Assembly: GCF_002797715.1 (NCBI RefSeq)
Contig: NZ_PGFF01000001.1
Span: 3,309,304 to 3,373,303, forward strand
Origin: Diaminobutyricimonas aerilata
GTDB taxonomy: Bacteria > Actinomycetota > Actinomycetes > Actinomycetales > Microbacteriaceae
Direction: 5' to 3'
DNA: 64,000 nucleotides
Position 1 is the stretch's first letter, and the number at the start of each line of letters is the position of its first letter. Under the pieces are notes generated by a model. That model was not told the origin of the DNA. It saw nothing but the letters and a program-made list of their open reading frames with translations, and ran no database searches. A program made the position numbers and the translations under genes. This document shows positions 25,347 to 33,819 of this stretch, in pieces.

Positions 25347-27194
25347 GTGCGCACCGCACTGACCCGAGGGGGAGTCGGCGTCGCCGCACTCGCCGTCGCC
25401 GCCTCGACCGTCTTCATCGCCTCGCCCGCCTCGGCGGCGCCCGGCGAAGGAACCCTCACCGTCACCTGGTTCGAGGACCGCTACACCGACGGCATCTACG
25501 ACACGACGCCCACCAACCCGGCTGGCGAGAAGGATCAGCTCCGGCAGTCCGGAAGCTACCTCTACCTGCAGACCGCAGACGACGCGTGGTTCGGCGCCCC
25601 GCAGCGCGCCGACGGCAGCTACGTCTTCCCCGACGTGCCCATCGGCGAGGCGGACCTGTACGTCGTCGACCCGACCGGCACGAATCAGAACGCCTTCTGG
25701 GACGCCACCGAAGGCGCCCCGGAGTTCATGCCGCAGAGCAACGTGTCCTTCACCGACGGCACGTTCCTGCACGAGGACGGCACCCGCACGACGGGCCTCA
25801 GCGGCCCCAGCTCGAGCGCCGGCCGCCTGACGGTGAACATCGCCGAAGAGGCGACCACCACCCGCCTCGTCGGCATGGCCGGCATCGGCGCGAACGCCGA
25901 GGTCACCGTCGACGGCGAGCGCACGACCGGTGTGGCCGAGCTGAGCTTCCTCTCGAACGGCACGGCGCTCCCCGCCACCGAGTGGGACACCGGCCGATTC
26001 TTCGCCGCGCGCGGCACCGACCTCGCCAAGCTCGTGCCCGGCGAGATCGGCATCGCGGTTGACGTGGACCCGCGCCGCTACCGCATCGAGAGCGTCACCG
26101 CCGGATCGAACATCGACACCACCCTGTCCATCCCGCTGACGCAGACGGATGGCGTGTGGACGATGGAGACCTCGGCGCTCGTCCGCTACTTCGACAGTGT
26201 CGTGTTCAAGGTCGCACTCGCGCCGGTGGCGCTCACCGACTTGACCGTGACGTACTTCGCCGACAACGTGCTCGACGGCGTCTACGACCCGACCCTCGAG
26301 TCGTCGACGGGCTACTCGGACGAGAAGCGCACGACCGACTACCTGTACCTGCACGACTCGCAGGGTCAGTGGTGGGCCACCACCGCGAACGCCGACGGCG
26401 ACTTCGTCTTCACCGACGTGCCGGCGGGCGCCGCGACGCTGCATCTCACGGTGCCGGACCCCTACGTCTCCACGTCCGTCTGGGACGCGACCGACGTCAC
26501 CTCCCTCACCGAGGTGCGCCCGGTTCCGCAGGCACCGATCACCTTCACGGGCGGCACCTACCTCGCCCCGGACGGCACCGAGGCACCCATCATCGCCACC
26601 GACCGCCTCACCGCGGCAGTGCCGCTCAACCTGGTCGAGGGTGAGGATGCGGTCGAGGCCGGTCTCGCGTCGGCCGACCAGAGCGCCGTCGTCGTCGACG
26701 CATCGGGCGAACCGGTCACCGGCGCGACGGTCGAGCTGCTCGCGAACGGCACCCCGCTCGAGAGCACGCTGCTCGATGGCGTGTACTACTCGGCGAACCT
26801 CGCCGCCGGTGTCTACGGCGTGCGCGTGACGGCACCCGCGGGCTTCCAGGTGACGTCGGTGCGGGCGCTCTCGGCGCTCACCGGCGAGGAGCTGATCGTC
26901 GAGGGCCCCGCCGCAGCGCCCACCGGCGTCTGGACCGTCTCGTCGGACCAGCTCGCACGCAACTTCGACGGCGTGGAGTGGGAGGTGGCCGTGGCCGCCC
27001 TCCCGGTCGTGATCCCGGGTGACGGCGCGCAGCCGGGCACCGGCGCGGGCACCGGCACGGCCGGTTCCGTCAAGGGCTCGCTCGCATCCACGGGTGCCGA
27101 CGCGATCGGCGCCTCGATCGCCGGCGGGAGCGCGCTCCTGCTGCTGCTCGCCGGAGCCGCCGCGCTGCTCATCCGCCGCCGCGCCGCCCAGTAG
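25347..27194 (+). CDS. Wall-anchored surface protein with SdrD-B-like repeats
   Basis: The 615-residue product has a Sec signal ([21 protein letters not shown]), then two similar modules of about 260 residues. Each opens with a T-x-T-(W/Y)-F-x-(D/N) strand and contains a DG-(I/V)-YD loop, an ADG-(S/D)-(Y/F)-VF-(P/T)-DVP turn and a WDATE/WDATD loop, as in SdrD-B/Cna-B type repeats. The DG-x-YD loops resemble calcium-binding sites. A third short Ig-like unit and a Gly/Thr stalk lead to the anchor: LASTG, hydrophobic helix, IRRRAAQ. Likely extracellular and structural. GTG 25347 is chosen because AGGAG lies seven bases upstream. Confidence 0.85.
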   Translation: MRTALTRGGVGVAALAVAASTVFIASPASAAPGEGTLTVTWFEDRYTDGIYDTTPTNPAGEKDQLRQSGSYLYLQTADDAWFGAPQRADGSYVFPDVPIGEADLYVVDPTGTNQNAFWDATEGAPEFMPQSNVSFTDGTFLHEDGTRTTGLSGPSSSAGRLTVNIAEEATTTRLVGMAGIGANAEVTVDGERTTGVAELSFLSNGTALPATEWDTGRFFAARGTDLAKLVPGEIGIAVDVDPRRYRIESVTAGSNIDTTLSIPLTQTDGVWTMETSALVRYFDSVVFKVALAPVALTDLTVTYFADNVLDGVYDPTLESSTGYSDEKRTTDYLYLHDSQGQWWATTANADGDFVFTDVPAGAATLHLTVPDPYVSTSVWDATDVTSLTEVRPVPQAPITFTGGTYLAPDGTEAPIIATDRLTAAVPLNLVEGEDAVEAGLASADQSAVVVDASGEPVTGATVELLANGTPLESTLLDGVYYSANLAAGVYGVRVTAPAGFQVTSVRALSALTGEELIVEGPAAAPTGVWTVSSDQLARNFDGVEWEVAVAALPVVIPGDGAQPGTGAGTGTAGSVKGSLASTGADAIGASIAGGSALLLLLAGAAALLIRRRAAQ

Positions 27195-27204
27195 TACCCC
27201 ACTC

Positions 27205-27235
27205 GATGCGCCGGTCCCCTCGGGGGCCGGCGCAT
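27205..27235 (+). terminator. Terminator after the surface-protein gene
   Basis: GATGCGCCGG (27205-27214) pairs with CCGGCGCATC (27226-27235) and the stem continues through CCCC/GGGG around a TC-rich loop. It lies 10 bases past the stop codon. Confidence 0.85.
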
Positions 27236-27261
27236 CGTCGTTCCCGCTCGGCCGGTCGCGA

Positions 27262-27330
27262 GGTCCGTTTCCCGTCAGTAGTTGCCCTTATCCACCCGCA
27301 GTAAGGGCAACTGCTGACGGGAAACCGACC
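27262..27330. repeat. Long near-perfect inverted repeat, about 30-base arms
   Basis: The arms 27262-27290 and 27301-27330 are complementary except at two or three positions and enclose a loop of about ten bases (TCCACCCGCA). The arms contain GTTTCCCGTCAG and GTTGCCCTTA and their complements. The stem is far longer than needed for termination and a separate terminator precedes it. It has no coding potential. It may be a miniature mobile element or structured RNA. Confidence 0.75.
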
Positions 27331-27412
27331 GGCCTCGGGCGGCGCGACGGTCGGCGCCACCGCGTCGCGAGTTCGCGCCCGCGGCGTCAGCGGGATGCGC
27401 CACGATGGGCTC

Positions 27413-28294
27413 ATGACCGTGCGATTGGGCTTCATCTTCGTTCCGACTCAGCCGCCGGAGCGGCTCCCGGCGCTCGCCCGCACCGTCGAGGCCGCCGGCT
27501 TCGACGACCTCTGGGTGTGGGAGGACTGCTTCAAAGAGAGCGGCGTCGCCTCGGCCGCGATCGCGCTCGCCGTCACCGAACGCATCCACGTCGGCATCGG
27601 ACTGCTGCCGGCGCCGCTGCGCAACGTCGCCCTCACCGCGATGGAGGCGGCGACGATCGCACGTACCTTCCCCGGTCGTTTCACCCTCGGCGTCGGGCAC
27701 GGCGTGCAGTCCTGGATGGGACAGGCCGGCGCGCGCGTCGCGTCGCCGCTCACCCTGCTGCGCGAGTACACCGTCGCCTTGCGCGCCCTCCTCGCGGGCG
27801 AGCGTGTCACCACCGAGGGCCGTTACGTGCGCCTGGACGACGTGATGCTCGACTGGCCGCCCACGCCGGCCCCGCCGATCATGCTCGGCGGCGGCGGACC
27901 GAAGTCGATCGCCCTCACCGGCGAGATCGGCGACGGCACGCTCCTCGCTGCGGCGCTCACCGTCGACGAGATCGCGGATGCGGCTCAGCGATCCCGCGCG
28001 GCCCGCCCCGCCGACGCGACCGGGGAGCACCCGGTCGTCGCCGCCCTCATCGTCGCCACCGGTGACGACGGCGCCCAGCGCGCGCGGCGCGACCTGCACC
28101 TGTGGCGGGAGACGGATCACGACGGCAGCGGCGCGGCGGGCGGCAGCGCCGAGGCGATCGCGGAGGCGGTGCGCCGTTTCGTCGCGGCCGGCGCGACGAC
28201 CGTCGCCTTCCAGCCCACGACGGACGAGGAGGATCTCGACGGGCTCGTGGAGTTTCTCACCACCGAGGTGCGGCCCTTGCTGCGCGATCTCTAG
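27413..28294 (+). CDS. LLM-class flavin/F420-dependent oxidoreductase
   Basis: This 293-residue luciferase-fold protein begins MTVRLGFIFVPTQ and shows LWVWEDCFKESG, the LGVGHGVQSWMGQ loop, and PPIMLGGGGPKSIALTGEIGDG, the cofactor-binding region typical of F420-type members. It likely reduces or oxidises an unknown substrate. ATG 27413 is the natural family start; an in-frame ATG at 27395 adds six residues. The XRE/MmyB-type regulator follows after 37 bases on the same strand, suggesting a common transcript in which the regulator senses the pathway. Confidence 0.88.
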   Translation: MTVRLGFIFVPTQPPERLPALARTVEAAGFDDLWVWEDCFKESGVASAAIALAVTERIHVGIGLLPAPLRNVALTAMEAATIARTFPGRFTLGVGHGVQSWMGQAGARVASPLTLLREYTVALRALLAGERVTTEGRYVRLDDVMLDWPPTPAPPIMLGGGGPKSIALTGEIGDGTLLAAALTVDEIADAAQRSRAARPADATGEHPVVAALIVATGDDGAQRARRDLHLWRETDHDGSGAAGGSAEAIAEAVRRFVAAGATTVAFQPTTDEEDLDGLVEFLTTEVRPLLRDL

Positions 28295-28331
28295 TCCGCC
28301 CGCTCCGATACGCTCCCGAGCAGGAGGGCGG

Positions 28332-29171
28332 ATGACACTCGAACATCTGGCGTCGTTCCTGCGCGCCGCACGGCAGTCCGCCACCCCGACCGGGGCGGAA
28401 CTCTTCCGCTCGGGCGGAGGCCGGCGCGTGTCCGGCCTGCGCCGCGAAGAAGTCGCCCGTCGCGCGTCCCTGAGCCTGCCGTACTACGTGCGCCTCGAGC
28501 AGGGACGGGGAGGAGTACCCTCCGACGCGGCGCTCAACTCGCTCGCGCGCGCCCTGCAGCTCGACGCCGACCAGCGGGCCCACCTCAAAGCGCTCGCCAC
28601 CGGCGGCGCGCTCTTCCCGCAGTGGCCGGTGAGACCGCGGGAGCGACCGCGGTTCCGCGACATCCTCGCCACCATCCGCACGCCGGCGTTCATCATGGAT
28701 GAGTACACGACGACCCTCGGCGCGACCCGCAGCGGGTGGCTCGCGCTCGCCGAGATCGGGGCGACGGGCACACCGGAACGCAACTGGGTCTCGTGGATGC
28801 TCGACTCCCCCTCGAGCGCTCGGCTGTGGGACGACTGGGATATCGTCATGCGGCTGACCGTGTCGAACCTGATCCGGATGTGCGCCTTGCGCCCGGGCGA
28901 CGCGGCACTCCGGTCGTTCGTGGACGACTGGGCGCAGCGGCATCCGCTCTTCCGGCAGTACCACGACGCGCCGCCGGTGAACGTGCCGGCGAGCGGCACC
29001 TTGCGCGTCCACCACCCGGAGGGCTGGTCAGCCGATCTCGGGTACGACTTCTTCACGCTCTCGAGCGATCCGGTGCGCTTCCTCTTGCTGTGGTCCGCGG
29101 CCCGGGGCACACCCGGGGAGCGCCGCCTCCACGAGCTGGAACGGCGCGCCGCGCCAACCACGCGAGGGTGA
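28332..29171 (+). CDS. HTH regulator with MmyB-like ligand-binding domain
   Basis: The 279-residue protein has an N-terminal XRE-type HTH with the family's marker stretch VSGLRREEVARRASLSLPYYVRLEQGRG, then a PAS-like MmyB C-terminal domain (from about residue 105, PAFIMDEYTTTLGATRSGWLAL) ending in the RVHHPEGWSADLGYDFFTL strand. Members of this group bind small hydrophobic ligands and usually control a neighbouring oxidoreductase. An AGGAGG box precedes ATG 28332. It is downstream of, and probably co-transcribed with, the LLM gene. Confidence 0.85.
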   Translation: MTLEHLASFLRAARQSATPTGAELFRSGGGRRVSGLRREEVARRASLSLPYYVRLEQGRGGVPSDAALNSLARALQLDADQRAHLKALATGGALFPQWPVRPRERPRFRDILATIRTPAFIMDEYTTTLGATRSGWLALAEIGATGTPERNWVSWMLDSPSSARLWDDWDIVMRLTVSNLIRMCALRPGDAALRSFVDDWAQRHPLFRQYHDAPPVNVPASGTLRVHHPEGWSADLGYDFFTLSSDPVRFLLLWSAARGTPGERRLHELERRAAPTTRG

Positions 29172-29192
29172 CCGTGATGCGACCACCCTCCT

Positions 29193-29212
29193 GCATGGGT
29201 GCGCTCCCATGC
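29193..29212. promoter_or_regulatory. Perfect palindrome between two MmyB-type genes
   Basis: GCATGGG-TGCGCT-CCCATGC has 7-base perfect arms. It lies between the regulator genes at 28332 and 29254, in the promoter region of the latter. An operator for one of these two regulators is the likely meaning. Confidence 0.6.
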
Positions 29213-29253
29213 CTGCCTGCATACTGGGCTCCCGATTGGAATCCGAGGTGACA

Positions 29254-30192
29254 GTGAGCGCGGACCCGACCGCTCGACCCCACTCAGCCCCACCCCCGAG
29301 CGCAACGCCTCCGGAGACGACGTCGCCTGCGACGACCACGCCGGGCATGCCCCTTCCGATGAGTCCCGACGTCGGCGATCTGGGCGCGTTCCTCCGCAGC
29401 CGCCGCAACCGGCTGCTTCCCGAGCACAGCCCATACCCGCACGGCACCAGGCGGGTTCCGGGCCTGCGTCGTCAAGAGGTTGCGGCGAGCGCGGGCGTGA
29501 GCGTCGACTACTACATCCGACTCGAGCAGGGGCGCGAACCCCACCCGTCGCCGCAGGTCGTCGACGCACTGTCGCGAGCGCTACGGCTGGGCGACGACGA
29601 GCGCACCTTCCTGCATCGGCTCGCCGGTCACCACGCGACGGTGCGCCGAGCCGACACCCCGCCGTCGGCCGAACTGCCGTCGCCCCTCATCGACATGGTG
29701 CAGAGCTGGCAGATGCCCGCGTTCATCGTCGATCCGCTGCTGAACATCGTCGTCACCAGCGCGGCGACCGGGGAGATGTTCCGCGGATTCACGCACACCG
29801 GCAACTTCGCCGAGATGCTGTTCCTCGATGCGCGCGCCCGTACGTTCTTCGCCGGTTGGGACGGCTGCGCCCGGTGGGCCGTCGGCACGATGCGACTGCT
29901 CTCCACCTACTACCCGTCGTCGGCCGACCGTGAGGCGTTCATCGCCTCATTGCGCACGGGGAGCGCGGATTTCTCCGCGATGTGGGACGGGTTCGACATC
30001 GCGGTGTCTGCCGGGCACACGGCAGTGCTGCACCACGACGTGCGTGGCCCGATGACGGTCGACGCGCTCGGCTTCGAGGTGCCGAGCCATCCCGGCTACC
30101 GCCTGGTCATCTGCCACATCCGCACCGAGGCTCCGGATGCCGCAGCCGTCGCTCACCCCGCGGCGACCGAGGTGGCGGACCTGACCCGCTGA
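29254..30192 (+). CDS. HTH regulator with MmyB-like ligand-binding domain
   Basis: The 312-residue product has a Pro/Thr-rich N-terminal extension (about 40 residues), an XRE-type HTH with VPGLRRQEVAASAGVSVDYYIRLEQGRE, and an MmyB-type domain starting at PAFIVDPLLNIVVTSAATGEMF. The family's fatty-acid/ligand pocket segment FAEMLFLDARARTFFAGWDG is present. GTG 29254 has GAGGTG four bases upstream; an ATG at 29209 is possible but falls inside the palindrome at 29193-29212, so the start is uncertain. Its 3' end overlaps the convergent nhaA gene by 40 bases. Confidence 0.8.
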   Translation: MSADPTARPHSAPPPSATPPETTSPATTTPGMPLPMSPDVGDLGAFLRSRRNRLLPEHSPYPHGTRRVPGLRRQEVAASAGVSVDYYIRLEQGREPHPSPQVVDALSRALRLGDDERTFLHRLAGHHATVRRADTPPSAELPSPLIDMVQSWQMPAFIVDPLLNIVVTSAATGEMFRGFTHTGNFAEMLFLDARARTFFAGWDGCARWAVGTMRLLSTYYPSSADREAFIASLRTGSADFSAMWDGFDIAVSAGHTAVLHHDVRGPMTVDALGFEVPSHPGYRLVICHIRTEAPDAAAVAHPAATEVADLTR

Positions 30193-32021
30193 ACCGCCGC
30201 GATGAGGGTCTCCGTGTCGGTCGGCCCGTCGTGCAGCACACCCTGGAGGAAGATGCTCGGCGCGCGCGAGAGCCGCATCGCCGCCGCGTCAGCCTCGTCC
30301 TCGTCGAGACGCTCGCTGCCCGCGCGATCGCGCACATCCCGCTCGAAGAGCCGGAGGTTCATGCCCGCGGCGACCGCCGCCCTGCGCACGCGGTCGTCGC
30401 CGTCCGGGTCGTCGAAGAGCGCGTCGTGGAACGCCCAGAAGCGCCCCTGACGGGCAGCGGCCTCGGCGGCGAGCGCCGCGTGCCGGGCCGCCTCCCCTTC
30501 GATCGGGAGGTGGCGATAGACGAAGCGCAGGTCGGCGCCGAACCGTTCCCGCAGCTCGGCGATCACCGCACTCGTCACGACGCACGTCTCGCTCGCGAAG
30601 CTCCCGTACTCGACCACCGTGATCGGCGCCTCCGCGGGGCCGCGCAGGTGATCGCGCTGGGGGTCGACCGGGCGAGACAGGCGGGTTCCGCCTGAGGCCC
30701 GGCGCCTCTCGGCCCGCCCGAGCAGGGCGAACGCGATCGAGCCGGCGGTGGCCGCGAGCACCGTCGCACCCAGGATGCCGATCCGCGCGTTGCTGAGCAT
30801 GACAGGATCGGAGAACGCGAGCTCGGCGATGAAGAGCGACAGGGTGAAGCCGATGCCCGAGACCACGCTCACCGCGGCGATGTGGCGCACGAGCAGGCCG
30901 GGGCCGAGCGCGTCGCGACGGATGGCCACCGCGATGAGCGCCGTGCCCGCGATCCCGACCGCCTTGCCGAGAAGGAGCGCCACGATGATGCCCCACGTCA
31001 CCGACGACCCGAACGCCGTCACGAGCGTCTGCGGCGTGATGTGCACGCCCGCGTTCGCGAGCGCGAACGCCGGCAGCACGAGGAAGGTCACGTAGGGCGA
31101 CAGCGCGCCGTGTGCGCGCTCGTTGATCGACACCGCCCGCTGGAGCCGCTCCTCCACATCGCGCGCGTACTCCGGCGACGGCCACTGCTCGAACCTCCGC
31201 ATCCGCCGACTGGCGTCGCGCACGTCGACGACTCTCGTGGGGAAGATCGGCAGCAACAGCGCGATCGCGACACCCGCCAGCGTCGCGTGGACGCCCGAGG
31301 AGTACACCGCGGCCCAGATCACGAGGGAGGCGACGACGTATCCCATCGGTCGCCACACGCCCAGATACCGCAGCCCCGCGACGACCGCGAGCCCGACGAC
31401 AGCCACGGCGAGGGGCATCCACCGGATCTCGTCGGTGTAGACGAGGGCGATGATGGCGAGCGCGCCGACGTCGTCGGCGACCGACAGCGTGACGAGGAAC
31501 ACACGCAGCTGCGGGGGCATGAACCTGCCTACGAGCGCGAGCAGACCGAGCACGAAAGCGGTGTCGGTCGAGACGACGACGCCCCACCCCGCGGCCTCCT
31601 CGGTGCCGGCGGTGAAGGCGACGAAGACGAGTGCCGGCACCGCGAGGCCCATGATCGCGGCTACCACGGGAACCACCGCGCGGCGCCGGTTGCGCAGCTC
31701 ACCGAGCTCGATCTCCCGACGCACCTCGAGTGCGAGGAGCGCGAAGAAGAACGCCATGAGTCCATCGTTGATGAGGTGACGCAGGTCGAGCTCGAGAACG
31801 GCCTCCCCAACCGCGAGCCGCAGCGGCGTGTGCCAGAACTCGTCGTATGCGGCACCCGCGAGGTTCGCCCAGATGAGCGCGACGCCCGTGGCGACGAGGA
31901 GGGCGATCGCGCCGGCCGCCTCCCCCGCACCCGCTCCCGCGGGGAGCGCACGCCGGACACCGCTCGTCAGCGCGTGCCGTATCCGCGAACGCGTCGGAGC
32001 GTGCCCCCGCACGTGGATCAC
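30153..32021 (-). CDS. nhaA: Na+/H+ antiporter NhaA with C-terminal thioredoxin-fold domain
   Basis: Residues about 30-440 are a complete NhaA: the STDTAFVLGLLALVGR helix, the paired aspartates in LSVADDVGALAIIAL that carry the ions, and the GVHITPQTL and GIGFTLSLFIAELAF segments. It exports sodium in exchange for protons at the membrane. A linker leads to a DsbA-like domain (about residues 470-615), but the redox motif is broken: the expected FxCPxC reads FASETC, so only one cysteine remains. Such fusions are common in actinobacteria, usually with both cysteines. GTG 32021 overlaps the upstream SDR stop (GTGA) and has GGAG upstream; GTG 32012 is an alternative. It is last in a three-gene operon. 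Confidence 0.93.
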   Translation of the reverse strand: MIHVRGHAPTRSRIRHALTSGVRRALPAGAGAGEAAGAIALLVATGVALIWANLAGAAYDEFWHTPLRLAVGEAVLELDLRHLINDGLMAFFFALLALEVRREIELGELRNRRRAVVPVVAAIMGLAVPALVFVAFTAGTEEAAGWGVVVSTDTAFVLGLLALVGRFMPPQLRVFLVTLSVADDVGALAIIALVYTDEIRWMPLAVAVVGLAVVAGLRYLGVWRPMGYVVASLVIWAAVYSSGVHATLAGVAIALLLPIFPTRVVDVRDASRRMRRFEQWPSPEYARDVEERLQRAVSINERAHGALSPYVTFLVLPAFALANAGVHITPQTLVTAFGSSVTWGIIVALLLGKAVGIAGTALIAVAIRRDALGPGLLVRHIAAVSVVSGIGFTLSLFIAELAFSDPVMLSNARIGILGATVLAATAGSIAFALLGRAERRRASGGTRLSRPVDPQRDHLRGPAEAPITVVEYGSFASETCVVTSAVIAELRERFGADLRFVYRHLPIEGEAARHAALAAEAAARQGRFWAFHDALFDDPDGDDRVRRAAVAAGMNLRLFERDVRDRAGSERLDEDEADAAAMRLSRAPSIFLQGVLHDGPTDTETLIAAVQRVRSATSVAAG

Positions 32022-32803
32022 CCCTGCTCCGTCGGCACGACCACCATCTCCGCGAGGTTGAGCCCGAACGGCAGGGCCGCCGTCATCGCGACGAGCGCGC
32101 CGACGTCGTTGGAGTCGACCCGCGAGGTGATCGACTCCTCGGTCTCCCGCCACACGCGCTGCGCCTCGTCGTTGGAGAGGTGGCGACCGAAGCTGCTCGT
32201 CGTGTAGCCCGGCTCGATGTTGTGCACCCGCAGGCCGCGTCGGCCGTACTCGAGACGCAGCGTGCGGGACAGCTGCGCGATCGCGGCCGAGACCGCGTTG
32301 AACACCGAGAAGTTGGGGTACAGCACGTGCCCGGCGATCGCCCCGATGAAGATCAGGTCGCTCGGACGGCCGTCCTCTCCTGCTTGCACGAGGTCGTCGG
32401 CGAAGGTCTGGGCGGTGAACAGCAGTCCGTGCAGGTTCACATCGATCATGGAGACCCAGTCGTTCGGGATCGCGTCCTCGAACGGGGCACCGAGCATCAC
32501 GCCGGCGCCCACCACCACGAGGTCCGGAGGGCCGAAGGTCTCGAGCACGGCGTCCCGGGCGCGGGCGAGCTGAAGCCGGTCGGTGACGTCGGCGGTCACC
32601 AGCAGCGTGCGGTCCTGGTCGCCGAGCTCCTCGGACGCGGCCTCGAGACCGGCCTGGTCGCGCGCGATCATGACCACGCTGGCACCGGCCCGCAACAGCG
32701 CCCGGCTGGTGCCGCGTCCGATGCCCCCGGAGGCGCCGGTGACCACTGCCACCCGGCCGTGCAGGTTCGCGAAGGACTGGTCCGAGCCGGCGAGCCGGCC
32801 CAT
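32018..32803 (-). CDS. SDR-family protein with all three catalytic residues replaced
   Basis: The 261-residue protein keeps the NAD(P)-binding half (VTGASGGIGRG at residues 21-31) but has lost the SDR active site. By alignment with the intact relative at 41171, serine is Ala155 (FIGAIAG), tyrosine is Phe168 (SVFNAVSA) and lysine is Ser172. The NAG motif also reads GAG. Dehydrogenase activity is therefore unlikely; a cofactor-sensing, scaffold or regulatory role is more plausible. The frame is intact and the C-terminus (LNLAEMVVVPTEQG) is conserved with both paralogues. Its ATG overlaps the upstream SDR stop (TGATG) and its stop overlaps the nhaA GTG, so translation of all three is coupled. 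Confidence 0.88.
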   Translation of the reverse strand: MGRLAGSDQSFANLHGRVAVVTGASGGIGRGTSRALLRAGASVVMIARDQAGLEAASEELGDQDRTLLVTADVTDRLQLARARDAVLETFGPPDLVVVGAGVMLGAPFEDAIPNDWVSMIDVNLHGLLFTAQTFADDLVQAGEDGRPSDLIFIGAIAGHVLYPNFSVFNAVSAAIAQLSRTLRLEYGRRGLRVHNIEPGYTTSSFGRHLSNDEAQRVWRETEESITSRVDSNDVGALVAMTAALPFGLNLAEMVVVPTEQG

Positions 32804-33606
32804 CAGACCGCTCCGAGCCGACCGTGACCGGTCGGGATGACCGTCAACTCGGCGAGATTGACGTGGGCCGGCAGCGAAGCGGCGAACGTCACCGCGTGCG
32901 CCACGTCGTCCGGGGTGAGCGGAAGCTCGAACGAGCGGAGCGCGTCGACCTCCCGCCGGGCCTCGGCGCTCGAGATGCGTGCACCGAGGTCGGTGAGCGT
33001 CACCCCCGGCTCCAGGTGCTTCACGCGCACGCCCGATCCGCTCTCCTCCGCCCTGAGCGTACGGGCCAGCTGTCGGATGGCCGCCTGGGTGGCCGAGTAG
33101 GCGGCGAATCCGGGGAAGACGATGCTGCCGGCGATCGAACCGACCAGCACGAGGTCGGCCGGCCCGCCGGCTTCCGCCGCCGCGCGCAGCCCCGGCAGGA
33201 ACTCACGGGCTGTCGTGATCATGCCCCCGACGTTGACGGCGAGCATGTCGGAGGACTCGTGGTCGTCGGAGTCGATCAGGTCGCCGCCGAACATGACTCC
33301 GGCATTGACCACGACCAGATCGGGCTCGCCGAGCTCCGCGTGGACGCGCCGCCGAGCAGCGTCGATGGTGTGACGGTCGCGCACGTCGGCGACGAGGGAG
33401 ATCGCCGGCCCGTCGCCCGCCATGTCGTCCAGTGTGCGCCGCAGGTCGTGCCGGCTCTTGTCGATGAGCGCGACCGCCGCTCCCGCGAGGTGGAGCGACT
33501 GGGCGATGGCGGCCCCGATACCCGCCGCTCCGCCGGTGACCACGGCCACGCGGCGCCGCAACGGGAATCGGACGTCCTCCAACCGCACCGATTCGACGAA
33601 GTCCAT
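32803..33606 (-). CDS. SDR-family protein, catalytic lysine replaced by glutamine
   Basis: This 267-residue SDR has VTGGAAGIGAAIA for the cofactor, NAG at residues 101-103, Ser157 and Tyr170, but the lysine of YxxxK is Gln174 (YSATQ). The lysine normally lowers the tyrosine pKa and holds the ribose, so activity should be weak or absent. The C-terminus VNLAELTVIPTGHGR matches the next gene and the intact SDR at 41171, so all three descend from one ancestor. A GAGGAG box precedes ATG 33606. It is first in the SDR-SDR-nhaA operon, with a candidate operator at 33627-33649. Confidence 0.88.
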   Translation of the reverse strand: MDFVESVRLEDVRFPLRRRVAVVTGGAAGIGAAIAQSLHLAGAAVALIDKSRHDLRRTLDDMAGDGPAISLVADVRDRHTIDAARRRVHAELGEPDLVVVNAGVMFGGDLIDSDDHESSDMLAVNVGGMITTAREFLPGLRAAAEAGGPADLVLVGSIAGSIVFPGFAAYSATQAAIRQLARTLRAEESGSGVRVKHLEPGVTLTDLGARISSAEARREVDALRSFELPLTPDDVAHAVTFAASLPAHVNLAELTVIPTGHGRLGAV

Positions 33607-33626
33607 GGGGTCTCCTCTCGTACAGC

Positions 33627-33649
33627 GATCCGTGAGTACGTCGCGGATC
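33627..33649. promoter_or_regulatory. Candidate operator of the SDR-SDR-nhaA operon
   Basis: GATCCGTG (33627-33634) and CGCGGATC (33642-33649) are complementary except at one position and are separated by 7 bases. The repeat lies 20-43 bases upstream of the first start codon of the operon. The binding protein is unknown. Confidence 0.45.
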
Positions 33650-33758
33650 CACCTTCGCCCGACCGCCGTTCGCGAACCAGGTCGTGATACGGCCAGGCAC
33701 CGCGGGCCCGCCGCCGCGAGGGTCGAGGGGTCGGCTCGCCACGGGCGGGGGAATACTC

Positions 33759-33773
33759 CCCTACGCCGTAGGG
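33759..33773. promoter_or_regulatory. Operator palindrome at the ABC/FtsX promoter
   Basis: CCCTACG-C-CGTAGGG is a perfect 7+7 palindrome that occupies the -35 position of a promoter whose -10 box is TACAGT (33782-33787). A repressor bound there would block the transporter genes. No dedicated regulator is adjacent on this side; the TetR gene at 36484 is a candidate. Confidence 0.6.
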
Positions 33774-33819
33774 TTCAGACCTACAGTGTCGGATGCTCGT
33801 ATCCGGCGGGAACGGAATC

